Shown: positions 1 through 9,678, counted from the first letter of the stretch. The stretch: DNA of 64,000 nucleotides from Deltaproteobacteria bacterium (GCA_016932235.1 JAFGDF010000235.1:5261-69260); one strand, 5' to 3'. Numbers and translations are program-made. Notes: generated by a model not told the origin, from the letters alone.

Positions 1-1904
1 TTTTGTTTGTGACGAATCTTGATTATCCTCTCATAGGTCTCCCGACCATTTATTCCCGGGTCCATAATCATATCAAGCAGGATTAAATCGAAGTTATTCT
101 CCTTTATATATTCTACAGCCTCTTCTCCACTTGAAACGGATCTTACTTCGTAATGTAATTTTTTCAACATGTCACGGGTTATTTCTCTCTGGCTGTCTAT
201 ATCATCAACAATGAGTATCTTTTCACCGCGCCCTTTGATATCTTCGATGGGTATGACCAAATCCTTTACTGATAATTCTTCCCTTGTTATTGGAAAGTAT
301 AGATCAAAATTGGTCCCGCCCTTATCACTCGTTACATTTATGTAACCTTCATGCTCTTTCATGACATTCCATACCACTGCCAGGCCTAAGCCGGTACCGC
401 TTCTGCCCTATACTTTCTTTGAATAGAAAGGTTCGAATATCCTCTCAAGATCCGCAGATGTTATACCAAGGCCATTATCCGATACTGACAGAACAGCATA
501 TTCACCAATCCTTACATCATCATATAATCTTAAGGGTCTATCCACATAACTGTTAAAAGTCGATACCGTAACCTTGCCGCTTCCCTCGATAGCTTCCGCA
601 GCGTTTGATACAAGATTCATCACCACTTTTCCTAGGTGAACCTGTGAACCATTTACGTTCAACAGGGTATTGTCAAGATTGGTCTCGATCGTAACAGCCG
701 GATGATATTGTTCAAGTTTTTTAAACTCCGGAGATTCTAAATAACCCTTTATAATATCATTCAAATTCAGAGGCTCTTTGGCTGTGGCCACGCCTCTCGC
801 GATTGTCAACAGATCCTGGACAATAGAAACTGCCCTATGGCCTGATTCCTCAATTGTCTCGATAGGCTTTCTGAGATTGCTGTCTTCAGGTAAATCAAGT
901 AATAGCAATTCAGGATATCGGAATATCCTTATGAGCCTCTTTCAGCGCTTTTACTTCTTCGTCATACCACACATAGGTATCATCAGGCGGATCAATAGCT
1001 TTTTTAAACAAATACACACTGGCCCGATCCGCCCCTAAAAATGTGCCGATAGAAGCCAGGGTCTCCTCGATAACCTCATCAACTTCCTCCGGTCTCATCC
1101 GTACGAACCTTGAAGATATCTCCCTGATAAACCTTTCAAGTACCATGCGTCGCTTCAATGCCTTTTCCGATTTATTTCGTTCAAGAGTACTGTGAATAAT
1201 TTGCGAAATTGTTTTTATAATTTCAACATCTTCATCCATCCATTCACGTTGCGTCCTGCATTCATCGAAACCCATAAAACCAAAGTATTCATCCTGGATA
1301 TAGAGAGGGACCACTAAAATAGACTTGACCTTTTTTCGCCTCAACATATCTTTTTCTTGCTCGCCCGGTATGTCTTCTATATCTCTGTATTTAATAATCC
1401 TGCCGGTCTTTAACGTACTCATCCACCAGGGAATCACGCTTGAAGGGCTCCCTTGAAGTTCATCTTTTTGAGATCTTCTATCAGGAGCGCACCATTCGAA
1501 GCTATTGTCAATCGTATCCGTCTTATGTTGATGTTTAAAAAGATAAACACGGCTAACATCCAATGCCCTGCCCATAATCTCCAGGCATTTCTCTTGGAAC
1601 TTATGCATATCAGTAGCGGAAATCGCCAGCTCGGAAATACTGTTAAGCATCTTTTCATAGGATAATCTTTTCTGCAGAGCCTTATCTTTCAGATCATAAT
1701 TGTATAGAAGACGGAAAAAGAAATAGGAAGAAAAAGGAGCGATAACACCAGAGATGAGACTTGCCATGGTAAAGCCTATGGCCCCGGGCCCCCCATAAAT
1801 TCAGAAATAATCAGATATAAAATATTGGAAGACAATACCGCAAAAACCGTGATCAGCACCAATGACTTTGCCATTCCAAATTTTCTTAATAAGTTCCAGA
1901 CCAT
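1..1904 (-). pseudogene. decayed hybrid histidine kinase (partial at window edge)
   Basis: Remnant of a membrane-bound hybrid sensor kinase that would have sensed a signal through its membrane/GAF part and relayed phosphate to a C-terminal receiver. The minus-strand start is ATG at 1904, with GAGG 7 bases upstream. Two hydrophobic segments come first, then GAF-like sequence (to about 910), then kinase core with FEPFYSKK and GTGLGLAV motifs, then a receiver domain (VDD motif, DMIMDPG) that runs off position 1. Three lesions are visible: a one-base loss in a G-run at 1791-1796; an out-of-frame internal deletion at about 909-912, which joins GAF sequence directly to YPELLLLDLPEDS and removes the phosphoacceptor histidine box; and an in-frame TAG at 408-410, where relatives have a Met just before GRSGTGLGLAV. 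A kinase without its histidine cannot autophosphorylate, so this is called a pseudogene. Sequencing error could explain the G-run loss or the stop but hardly the deletion. Confidence 0.85.
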
Positions 1905-2003
1905 AAGATTCCCTCAATCCAAAATCCTAATAACTATTCCTCATGTAGATCTCAAGAATTTATGCTGTGTTTAAATTCTGGCTGTCAAAATAGAAGATTT
2001 TCT

Positions 2004-2153
2004 TTATTCATACTCTATTGATGAAACAAGCAGGAATCGTGCCAAAATAATGAGGTAAATCTGTGGATGGAAATATATTAGAAGAAAAGAAGCAACCATC
2101 CCCCATACCGATATTCCTATTGCCACATGTGCATTATGGGAAGAATGTGTCAT
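2004..2153 (-). CDS. possible small membrane protein (49 aa)
   Basis: A 49-residue ORF not recognised as any family. The N-terminus is histidine-rich (MTHSSHNAHV) and is followed by one long hydrophobic stretch (about residues 11-44) that could cross the membrane once or twice. No convincing ribosome binding site is seen before the ATG at 2153. It starts 33 bases downstream of the better-supported 55-residue ORF and would have to be co-transcribed with it. It ends about 100 bases before the broken kinase gene. It may be chance coding potential in AT-rich sequence. Confidence 0.3.
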   Translation of the reverse strand: MTHSSHNAHVAIGISVWGMVASFLLIYFHPQIYLIILARFLLVSSIEYE

Positions 2154-2185
2154 TTTGCATGAAAATCATAAGTAGATTTAACTCT

Positions 2186-2353
2186 TTATGATGTCCCCCT
2201 GGTTTCATACACATCCTCAACCATATTTTTAAACCATAAAGGTTTATTCAAGAGTACATAGATTAATAGAATTGTAGTAAAAGGGACAGGGATTATCATA
2301 TCCACCAGTGCAAGGACTATGAGAAATATTAAAATCTTTGTATTGTTTTTCAT
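2186..2353 (-). CDS. small hydrophobic membrane protein (55 aa)
   Basis: A 55-residue protein with one strongly hydrophobic segment (about residues 7-38, containing DMIIPVPFTTILL) followed by a short charged tail (ENPW-type residues, KNMVEDVYETRG). The ATG at 2353 is preceded by a good ribosome binding site (AGGGAG, about 8 bases upstream), which supports translation. The shape, a single membrane helix with a short cytoplasmic tail, resembles small uncharacterised membrane proteins of Desulfobacterota. No function can be assigned. It lies between the MmgE/PrpD gene upstream and the decayed kinase downstream, in the same orientation, and could be read as part of either unit. Confidence 0.55.
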   Translation of the reverse strand: MKNNTKILIFLIVLALVDMIIPVPFTTILLIYVLLNKPLWFKNMVEDVYETRGTS

Positions 2354-2517
2354 CTTTCCCACTCCCTCTGAACATATTCAAAAGAACCGATGGCAGAATA
2401 ATTTCAATGTCTTTGTTACCGGTTACTGATTGAATATTGCATCTTAAAGTCCGCGTATAGGTTTATCCTCCTGATTATAAATCTCCATATGTTGATTAAT
2501 CTTGATCCCTCCGATCC

Positions 2518-3924
2518 CTATTTCTGGTTATCGATGTTCAGTAATCCTAATATATTTCTCACATCCTCAACCTCTTCAAGATGCTCGATTATTTCCACAA
2601 TCTTTTCAATATTTCCCGAGGTTAACCGCTCGGCAGGATAGGTTGCGCAATCCCTGAATTTTTTCGAACAATCATCGTATGACATGGGTCTCTGCGGGCT
2701 GCCGAAAGGATAATCCACCTGATTTGTATAAACGTTCCCTTGTTTCGTGGTTATCTGGACCTTTCCGGGTTCATTCTTATGAGGACCGCCTCCGTTCATC
2801 GCAGGATCAAGCTCAACCTCGGTCTTCCCCAATATATGGAGAATATCAGGGTCCTTAACAGCATCATTGGTGAACGCCTCTCTTGTTGTCTTTCCCCTTA
2901 CAATAACATTCGCCACATTATAAGGTATGCTGAACTGCGCATCCACAAAATTTCTCGGGCGTCCTTTGATCTCAAAGGGAACACACAACAGTTCATAATC
3001 ACCCTCACCGCTGAATATCTTCACTTTTGTGATATCTTCTTTTTGGATATTATTCTTTGATAATAGCTCCATTGTGGCATCGATAAAAACATGATTTCCC
3101 CGGCAGCATGGATAAGGTTTGATGGAGACATTAACTCCCTCAAACGTTTTCCCCAGATCCGCTGTCAGTCTCTGAGGGTCATATTTCCCCTGGTGATAGA
3201 TCGCGTACAGGCCCCATTTCCCCTCAACGGGATTTTTCGCCCCTGTAATTCCCTTCGAAGCCATTATTGCCGAACTTATTCCGCTGTATATGGCAAATCC
3301 GGGGCCCATCCTCTTTGTCAACCCACCGTCAAGCGTACTCTGACCGTTTCCGCTGCATCTGTGATATGCTATCCCCATGGCATCCACAATACCTTCAAGG
3401 TTGAGTCCCAGCAGCCTGCCGGCAACGGCGGCCGACGTCATATAACCATAAAGAGTGGTGAGATGCCAGCCTGTGGCTACAATATTCTCGCCGGGTCTGG
3501 TCGCAAGGCCAAACCTGCAAATCATATCCACTCCAAGAGCAGTGGCGGTGATAAATTCTTTCCCGCTCATTCCAGCCCTCAGTTCTCCCATGGCCAGGCA
3601 GGTTGGTATGGCAACCACTCCCGGATGCATTACGGCATCATCATGAACGTCATCGTAATCAAGTGTATGGATCATGGTTGCGTTTACCTGTGCCGCGTTC
3701 GGAGCCGGTACTTTATTGCCCCAGTACAGGATCGAACTCTCCTCCTTTCCCCCCCAATCCGTGATTATGTCCCTCAGTTCTTTCGCGCCGGCCTCCGAAG
3801 CGCCTGCCAGGCAGACTCCCATTGTATCCAGAATTTCCTTCTTCGTTACTTCAACAAGATCCGTTGGAAGGTCATCATAACGGATGGTAGAAAAAGTTTC
3901 AGCGAACTGGTAAGCCGCATCCAT
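2518..3924 (-). CDS. MmgE/PrpD family dehydratase-like protein
   Basis: Member of the MmgE/PrpD family, which includes 2-methylcitrate dehydratase and cis-aconitate decarboxylase: cytoplasmic, cofactor-free lyases acting on tricarboxylic or branched dicarboxylic acids. The protein is 468 residues from the chosen start, the usual length. Typical family sequence is present: the DYDDVHDDAVMHPG segment with its conserved aspartate and histidines, and KPYPCCRGNH. An earlier ATG at 3951 exists, but the ATG at 3924 has AAGGGGG directly upstream and opens with the usual MDAAYQFAETFSTIRY. It is the last recognisable catabolic gene of the livHMGF-livK-hyuAB row, although 600 bases of repeat-containing sequence separate it from hyuB, so it may also have its own promoter. 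The substrate cannot be read from sequence; PrpD-type dehydratase or decarboxylase chemistry on a branched acid would fit the CoA-transferase and mutase genes elsewhere in the island. Confidence 0.9.
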   Translation of the reverse strand: MDAAYQFAETFSTIRYDDLPTDLVEVTKKEILDTMGVCLAGASEAGAKELRDIITDWGGKEESSILYWGNKVPAPNAAQVNATMIHTLDYDDVHDDAVMHPGVVAIPTCLAMGELRAGMSGKEFITATALGVDMICRFGLATRPGENIVATGWHLTTLYGYMTSAAVAGRLLGLNLEGIVDAMGIAYHRCSGNGQSTLDGGLTKRMGPGFAIYSGISSAIMASKGITGAKNPVEGKWGLYAIYHQGKYDPQRLTADLGKTFEGVNVSIKPYPCCRGNHVFIDATMELLSKNNIQKEDITKVKIFSGEGDYELLCVPFEIKGRPRNFVDAQFSIPYNVANVIVRGKTTREAFTNDAVKDPDILHILGKTEVELDPAMNGGGPHKNEPGKVQITTKQGNVYTNQVDYPFGSPQRPMSYDDCSKKFRDCATYPAERLTSGNIEKIVEIIEHLEEVEDVRNILGLLNIDNQK

Positions 3925-4021
3925 ATTTGCCCCCTTATGCTGAGATAGCATTAAATACCAAACACCTTCGTCTATAAGACGAGGTGTTCCACAATCGGTT
4001 GATTGAAATCAATTGTTTGTC

Positions 4022-4124
4022 ATCCTGCGACCCTTGATCGCAGGATCCACGTTTTTATCATCCTGATTAAATCAAGAAACCATATCGGTAACAAGTCATG
4101 GATTCTGCGGTTAAACCGCAGAAT
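4022..4124. repeat. pair of intergenic hairpins
   Basis: Two perfect inverted repeats in the 600-base gap between hyuB and the MmgE/PrpD gene. The first is ATCCTGCG...CGCAGGAT (4022-4046, 9-base loop); the second is ATTCTGCGG...CCGCAGAAT (4102-4124, 5-base loop). The two stems are variants of one theme. They could act as mRNA processing or termination hairpins, but neither is followed by a clear T-run on the minus strand. Such GC-stem repeats are common in intergenic DNA of this bacterial group. Confidence 0.6.
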
Positions 4125-4360
4125 GACAATAAATTACAGTACAAAGGTATAAGCCGCTTTGCGACACTTAAAAGTCTTATAGGCCCTGGACAGGACGATC
4201 ATCCTTATCAAGTACCGACATCCGGTGATTTATCTTGATCCCCCCGATTGCTTCCGGAAATACCGGGCGATACTTCAGCGCATAGTAAGGGGATTTGCGT
4301 AATGCCCATAACTACCTGAGGCAAGTGGATTCCTGCCTGTTCGATAAGCCGTTCGACAAG

Positions 4361-4414
4361 CTCACGGTCCTGAGCAAAGTCGAAGGTCTCACGGTCCTGA
4401 GCGCAGTCGAAATG
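4361..4414. repeat. 27-base direct repeat, two units
   Basis: Two adjacent 27-base units, each beginning CTCACGGTCCTGAGC and ending in AGTCGAA plus three bases (4361-4387 and 4388-4414), with only a few differences. They lie in non-coding DNA downstream of hyuB. Reading frames through them give low-complexity peptides (repeated FDxAQDRE on the minus strand) that are an effect of the repeat, not a gene. Only two units exist and there is no spacer, so this is not a CRISPR array. Confidence 0.75.
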
Positions 4415-4528
4415 CTCCGCGGGAATGACAGAAAAAGGCATTTTTTGTCTGTTTACAAAGCCATCAATATTGATCTTCTGGCCTATCTCCACTTATGAAA
4501 TCAGCTTATAAATTCTATCTTCCAGAGA

Positions 4529-6265
4529 CTATGGCCGGGTTGATATCTTTTCACGTAATTTCCCGGTTGCTTCTAAATCAACCTTAAACGTCTGAGGGTC
4601 TATCTGAACACCGTAATATGCTCTCGCGCACTCTGCCGAAACATAACCGTTTATAACATCCATCCGGACCTTTTCAATCTCCCTGTCGAACGGATTCCCA
4701 TACCCGCCTCCGCCGCCTGCGGTGACAATTACTTCGTCTCCCTTGTCCAGAGGTATTCCTGAACTCTTCAATACCTCAAATTCACCTTTCTTTTTTGATT
4801 TTACCAAGGCAAAATTCCGGAGCCCGTTCAAGCCGCCGTCAAAACCCCAGTGTGGAGATTTACCCTTCTCAATAAAGCTGTAAAAAAATGCCGGTTCGAG
4901 AAGCCGGATACAAATCCTTGAACCTACCCCGCCCCTCTGCCTCCCTGCGCCGCCGCTATCCCGGATAAATTCCACCTTTTCGACAAAAAGGGGAAAGGTC
5001 GATTCAAGGATCTCGGTGGGAATATTTTTACTTGTACCTGCAGCCGTGTATATGACATAACCATCGCCATCCGAATAGGTGTCTGCGCCCTGACCGATAA
5101 TTGATGGCGTTATCGTGCCCCAGTAATCACCTGTTTCACGATACTTTCCGAAAAATCCGTTCCCGACCACGTCTCCGCCCGAACATGCGGGGATCCTTTC
5201 AGGAAGGACCTTATACATCGCTTTGTTCACGAGTTCCAGGATAGTTTGAGCGACGTTTCCGCATAGATATGAGGGTACACCAGGATTGGCGTTATAAACG
5301 CAACCCTGAGGGGCGATGACATGGACCGGCCTGTTGAATCCCTCATTGGAAGGGAGCTTCGGGCTTGTCAAGGCCTTCACGGCCGACCGTGCGGCTGAGA
5401 GCGTGGTCACCCATAATCCGTTATCCGGGCCCTCCTGCTCCGGGTCGGAGCCGGTAAGATCAATTGTGATATCGCTTCCCTTAACTGTCACAGTTACCTT
5501 CAGGTTAACAGGTTTATCAAGATCGATTCCGTTATTATCCATAAAATCTTCGGCGGTCCAGGAACCATCAGGTATCTTTTCAATAGCAACCCTGGTGACA
5601 CGTTCGCTATAATCATACATCTCACTGATTATGGTCTCTACTGTTTCCATCCCGTATTTTGTCAATAATTGCACAACCTGTGTCTCAGCAAAGTGACATC
5701 CGGCGATTTGAGCCTGCATGTCGCCCCAGACCAGTTCCGGAGCCCTTGAATTCCATTTAATGATGTCCCATACATCCTTCTGAAGTTCGCCTTTTCTGTA
5801 CAGTTTTATCGGAGGTATCCGGAGCCCTTCTTCAAAAATATTTTTCGCGTCGGTCGGGTATGTGTCCTTTGCCCCAACATCAATCCAGTGTGCCTTGGTA
5901 GCGGCATATCCGAAAAGGTTACCATTGAAGAAAATGGGCATGAACACTACCGCGTCCGATGCGTGTGAACCGGTGATATCCGGTACTGTTGAAACAATAA
6001 CATCTCCTTCCTCGATATTTTCCTTGTCGATAATATCCAGACAGTTTTTTACTGCCGGGCCCAGACTTCCCAGAAAAAGAAGGATGCCTACCGAGGATTG
6101 CGCGATCACACCGCCACTTGAATCAAGAATGGCAAAAGAGCAATCCATTATCTCATACATAAAGGTAGTGACGCCTGTCCTGAAACCCGTCTCCTGCATG
6201 CCGTTTGCTATGGATATCAACTTGTTTCTGATAACAGCAAAGGTTATCGGATCAACCTTGTTCAT
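4529..6265 (-). CDS. hyuB: hydantoinase/oxoprolinase B-type subunit
   Basis: Large HyuB-type subunit (578 residues, normal length) of the ATP-dependent hydantoinase/5-oxoprolinase/acetone-carboxylase superfamily. With HyuA it forms a cytoplasmic complex that opens a lactam or hydantoin ring, or carboxylates a ketone, at the expense of ATP. The start MNKVDPITFAVIRNKLISIA and the segments DVIVSTVPDITGSHASD and GAGRQRGGVGS are typical for the B subunit. The ATG follows the hyuA stop directly (6265/6266), so the two are translationally linked. The true substrate is open: 5-oxoproline, N-methylhydantoin and ketone carboxylation are all known in the family, and no third acetone-carboxylase-type subunit is seen next to it. 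Confidence 0.92.
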   Translation of the reverse strand: MNKVDPITFAVIRNKLISIANGMQETGFRTGVTTFMYEIMDCSFAILDSSGGVIAQSSVGILLFLGSLGPAVKNCLDIIDKENIEEGDVIVSTVPDITGSHASDAVVFMPIFFNGNLFGYAATKAHWIDVGAKDTYPTDAKNIFEEGLRIPPIKLYRKGELQKDVWDIIKWNSRAPELVWGDMQAQIAGCHFAETQVVQLLTKYGMETVETIISEMYDYSERVTRVAIEKIPDGSWTAEDFMDNNGIDLDKPVNLKVTVTVKGSDITIDLTGSDPEQEGPDNGLWVTTLSAARSAVKALTSPKLPSNEGFNRPVHVIAPQGCVYNANPGVPSYLCGNVAQTILELVNKAMYKVLPERIPACSGGDVVGNGFFGKYRETGDYWGTITPSIIGQGADTYSDGDGYVIYTAAGTSKNIPTEILESTFPLFVEKVEFIRDSGGAGRQRGGVGSRICIRLLEPAFFYSFIEKGKSPHWGFDGGLNGLRNFALVKSKKKGEFEVLKSSGIPLDKGDEVIVTAGGGGGYGNPFDREIEKVRMDVINGYVSAECARAYYGVQIDPQTFKVDLEATGKLREKISTRP

Positions 6266-8302
6266 TTATTTTCCTCCTGCTCGAATGACCAAATTACCAA
6301 GCTTGTCGACATTTAATGTCTGACCAGGAAGAACAATCGTAGTGTGAAACGGTTCCTCTACGATGGCAGGGCCATCTATAATATTTCCCCAGAGAAGGCC
6401 GGATCTTTCATAAACTTTTCCTTCAACAAATTTATCTTCGAAATAGACATTTCTTTTGTCCTTCATGGCCGTCTCGGGAATCTTTTCCCCATATTGGATC
6501 TCAGGGGAGGGTATCTCTTTTATTTTACCGGTAGCTTTTAACCTTGTATTGATGGTCCTTAACGGGGCATCGATAAGATGACTGTATCTGATCTTGTAAA
6601 GGGCCTTAAAAGACTCGCTGATTTTTTCCTTGACCTTATCGCTTTTTCTTAAATCATCGCCGGGCAATATTGTTTCGATATAATAACGCTGACCCTCATA
6701 GCAAATATCCATAGATCGTGTGAATTCAACATCCTTCTCCGGTATACCTTCTTTAACAAGAGTCCTGAGAGCAATATCCTCCATCTTTCTGTAGATATCT
6801 TCAACCTCATTAAGATCAAGTCTGTTGAATGCACTGATATATGCTCTCGTATATGTATGCACCAGATTCATGGCTAGTATTCCACGCGCTGAAAATACTC
6901 CCGGCGCGGGAGGGATGATGATGCGCGAGATGGACATATCTTCCGCCAGACCGGCTGAAAATATACCGCCTGCGCCGCCATATGATATCAGAGAAAAATC
7001 ACGCGGATCAAAACCCTGTCCAACCAGGATTTCCATGGTCGCTGTGGTCATGTTGTTTCTCGCAACGGAAAGGATCCCAGAAGCTGTTTCGTGCAGATCC
7101 AGCCCTATTTTTTTTGCGACATCGCCTACGCCCTTCCTTGCCAGATCCATGTTCAATCTGATTTGTCCGCCCAGAAAATAACCGGGATCTATCAGGCCGT
7201 TCACCAATGCCGCGTCGGTCACCGTGGGTTTTGTGCCCCCCGTCTCATATGCCATGGGACCGGGATTGGCGCCGGCGCTTTCCGGCCCAACAGTCAATAA
7301 TCCAGCCTCATCAACATCCGCGATGCTCCCTCCGCCCGCTCCAATAGGGCGAATATCCATTCCGGCCATGAGCACGGGATAGCCCATTATTTCCGTCTGA
7401 TGTTTCTCAATGTTCACCCCATCTTTTATCACCGACACATCAAAACTGGTGCCGCCGACATCAATAGTCAGCAGGTCCCTGATCCCGCAAAGCCCGGCCA
7501 GATAAGCCGCTCCGGCAGCCCCGCCTATCGGTCCCGAAGCAAGGGTCTGAATGGCTTTTTCCTCCACCGAATCCACGCCAAGTACTCCGCTTGGGCCCAA
7601 TACCAGTGTCTGAGCCTTAAATCCCAATCCTTCAAGATTTTCTCTAAGCCGCTTGAGATAACTTACCACGGCTCTCTCAATATACGCATTAATAACCGTC
7701 GTGCTAACCCTTTCATATTCCCTTATTTCCCTCGCCACCTGATGACTGAGGGCGAACGTGGCTCCGGGCCATACTTCATTTATGATTTCTCCGAGTTTAC
7801 ACTCATTTTCAGGATTCGCATAGGAATGCAGGAGGCATACTGCTATGGCCTCTATGCCATGTTCCCTGAGCCTGTTTATCACATCCCTAGCTTCATCTTC
7901 ATCGAGTTTCCTTATCACCTCACCCAGATGACTGGTTCGTTCATTCACTCCCATTCGAAGGTATCTGGGAACCAGAGGCTTCGGTTTCTTCCACATATAA
8001 TCATATAATTCCTCTTTGTTGCCCCTGCCCATTTCCAGCACGTCAGTAAAACCCTTTGTGCTTATGAGGCCTATCTTTGCTCCCTTCTTCTGCACTATGG
8101 TATTGATGCCCACTGTTGTCCCATGGATAAAGAGGTCTACTTCTGACATATCCGCGTTGATCTTTTTTATGGCATCCACGACAGCCTGACCTATATCCCA
8201 GGGAGTGCTTTGAACTTTATCGACAAGGATCTCCATGGAACTCTCATCTATATAAACGATATCCGTAAAGGTTCCGCCAATATCAACGGCTATTCTCTTC
8301 AC
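6266..8302 (-). CDS. hyuA: hydantoinase/oxoprolinase A-type subunit
   Basis: HyuA-type ATP-binding subunit (678 residues), partner of the adjacent HyuB. The actin-like ATPase fold is visible from the phosphate motifs DIGGTFTD near the N-terminus (about residues 7-14) and IDVGGTSFDVSVI in the middle. FIHGTTVGINTIVQKKG near residue 60 and ASGPIGGA are further family signatures. The substrate is activated by phosphorylation and passed to the B subunit. Gene order livK, hyuA, hyuB on one strand suggests that the compound imported by the Liv-type transporter is attacked by this complex, which is inference. A strong hairpin lies between livK and hyuA and may set their relative expression. Confidence 0.92.
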   Translation of the reverse strand: MKRIAVDIGGTFTDIVYIDESSMEILVDKVQSTPWDIGQAVVDAIKKINADMSEVDLFIHGTTVGINTIVQKKGAKIGLISTKGFTDVLEMGRGNKEELYDYMWKKPKPLVPRYLRMGVNERTSHLGEVIRKLDEDEARDVINRLREHGIEAIAVCLLHSYANPENECKLGEIINEVWPGATFALSHQVAREIREYERVSTTVINAYIERAVVSYLKRLRENLEGLGFKAQTLVLGPSGVLGVDSVEEKAIQTLASGPIGGAAGAAYLAGLCGIRDLLTIDVGGTSFDVSVIKDGVNIEKHQTEIMGYPVLMAGMDIRPIGAGGGSIADVDEAGLLTVGPESAGANPGPMAYETGGTKPTVTDAALVNGLIDPGYFLGGQIRLNMDLARKGVGDVAKKIGLDLHETASGILSVARNNMTTATMEILVGQGFDPRDFSLISYGGAGGIFSAGLAEDMSISRIIIPPAPGVFSARGILAMNLVHTYTRAYISAFNRLDLNEVEDIYRKMEDIALRTLVKEGIPEKDVEFTRSMDICYEGQRYYIETILPGDDLRKSDKVKEKISESFKALYKIRYSHLIDAPLRTINTRLKATGKIKEIPSPEIQYGEKIPETAMKDKRNVYFEDKFVEGKVYERSGLLWGNIIDGPAIVEEPFHTTIVLPGQTLNVDKLGNLVIRAGGK

Positions 8303-8354
8303 TGTTTCTATCCTTTCTCTTTTTAAAAAAGATTAAGGTATAACCGTTTAAAAA

Positions 8355-8430
8355 ATACCGGGGCATTTTTCAGAAATCATGGCCGTCAGAAACTATGGCA
8401 TGCATTGAATTTCTGGAAATGCCCCGGTAT
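8355..8430 (-). terminator. long intercistronic hairpin between livK and hyuA
   Basis: Inverted repeat with arms 8355-8377 and 8409-8430 (ATACCGGGGCATTT...AAATGCCCCGGTAT core), 22 bases long with a small mismatch, and a loop of about 31 bases. On the minus strand it follows the hyuA-proximal end of the livK gene's transcript path, between livK (upstream) and hyuA (downstream). There is no T-run, so partial termination or stabilisation of the 3-prime end of the binding-protein mRNA is more likely than full termination. Confidence 0.6.
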
Positions 8431-8448
8431 GGCAAAGCACGATACTGC

Positions 8449-9651
8449 CTATTTGTAATCCATGAATTCAAACTCCACTTTACCATTGACGATCCTGGAA
8501 AAGGGAATAGGGGAAATGCCTACATGGTTGACCCCGAAGATTTCCTTTCCTACCCACTCTCCCTCGCCCCATAGCGTATTGACGGATTTCATCCTGTTTT
8601 CTATGGTATCCACAACTTCGTCGGTGTCCAGGCTCTGCGCCGTCTCAATGCACTGCTTTAAAACATACATCGATTCCAGCGGTAAAACGCTGTCCATGGT
8701 AAAAGGGTTTTTAGTCACCTGTCCAACAAGAGTCCTGAGTTCTTTCACTAGAGGCGGCATCTTCTCACTAAACACATCGGGAGCACCACCGGTAAAGATA
8801 TCATACGCATAATCCTTATTTATTATTCCGTTTACAAGATTTACATCGCCGAAGGGAGAGGCGCACATTATAGGTCCCTTGAACCCCAGTTCACGCGATT
8901 GATTAATGATACCCGCTGTCCATGGAACGATTGAAATAACAAGGCTGATGACATCGGGCTTCTTTTCAAAAGCCTTGGTCAGTATGGGATAATAATCCTC
9001 GGTTCCCATCTTATAACGTTCCTCAAAAACGAGTTCCAGCCCGCGTTTTTGTAATTCTTTCACATTTAATTCGTGAGGGACCCTCATCCCGGGGTCGTCC
9101 TGTAATATAATGGCTATTCTCTTCGCGTTAGGATAATTCTTCTGCAGAAATTCATGAGTGGGTGATATGCTATGAAGCGTACAGCTGGAATAAAAGGAGT
9201 AGCGTGTCTGGGCATTAAGTTCTTCCGGACCCGATCCCAGGGCCTTCATGCGCAAAATTTTTGCCTCCTCGGTGATTGACGCGATTGCCATGTTACTGGG
9301 CATAAACATGGGAGGAGTCAGGTATTTAACGCCTTGCTGCAACAGCTTGTTCGTGGCAGAAATAGCGCCAGGGGGCGAGGATTGATCATCCTCTACTATC
9401 ACCTCAACATCATATTTATCACCCTTCACCGTGATTCCGCCCATTTCGTTAATCAATGTTTCCGAAGGCTTTGCAGCGTCATAAAGGGGTTTAAAAGCTG
9501 GCGCCATCATGCCTGTTACCGATGTGATAAGACCGATTTTCAAAGTCTTGGCCTCAGCCGTGTCGCTCATCACGGATGGCCCGGCAAAAGATAAAACAAA
9601 AAAAAGCGACAACAAACATGATACAATACCAAATGAACATTTTCTTCTCAT
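8449..9651 (-). CDS. livK: Liv-type ABC transporter substrate-binding protein 1
   Basis: Periplasmic binding protein (400 residues) of the branched-chain-amino-acid (Leu/Ile/Val-binding) class of ABC importers; many relatives bind aromatic or other small carboxylic acids. It has a signal peptide with a hydrophobic core at residues 8-27 and a likely cleavage after AEA (about residue 35). The mature protein opens TLKIGLITSVTGMMAP, the typical first strand of this fold. It is one of two adjacent paralogues; the other lies 27 bases upstream, and the pair shares near-identical segments such as SRELGFKGPI and NGIINKDYAYDIF. It works with the LivHMGF proteins encoded further upstream in the same direction. 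The ligand is unknown; the downstream hyuAB genes hint at a cyclic amide or carboxylic acid. Confidence 0.92.
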   Translation of the reverse strand: MRRKCSFGIVSCLLSLFFVLSFAGPSVMSDTAEAKTLKIGLITSVTGMMAPAFKPLYDAAKPSETLINEMGGITVKGDKYDVEVIVEDDQSSPPGAISATNKLLQQGVKYLTPPMFMPSNMAIASITEEAKILRMKALGSGPEELNAQTRYSFYSSCTLHSISPTHEFLQKNYPNAKRIAIILQDDPGMRVPHELNVKELQKRGLELVFEERYKMGTEDYYPILTKAFEKKPDVISLVISIVPWTAGIINQSRELGFKGPIMCASPFGDVNLVNGIINKDYAYDIFTGGAPDVFSEKMPPLVKELRTLVGQVTKNPFTMDSVLPLESMYVLKQCIETAQSLDTDEVVDTIENRMKSVNTLWGEGEWVGKEIFGVNHVGISPIPFSRIVNGKVEFEFMDYK

Positions 9652-9678
9652 TTTTTCGCTCCTCCAAAAAGTTGAAAT

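Noticed and set aside
3091..3948. 285-codon plus-strand ORF
   Set aside because: Lies wholly antisense to the well-supported MmgE/PrpD gene and has no family resemblance.
4361..4414. Possible CRISPR array
   Set aside because: Only two directly adjacent units, no spacers and no cas genes.
4208..4492. Overlapping small ORFs with FDxAQDRE-like repeats
   Set aside because: Result of the 27-base direct repeat in non-coding DNA.
7400..8008. 202-codon plus-strand ORF
   Set aside because: Antisense shadow of hyuA; composition follows the opposite-strand codons.
4529..8302. Acetone or acetophenone carboxylase
   Set aside because: The A and B subunits fit the superfamily, but no extra small subunits are adjacent; substrate left open.
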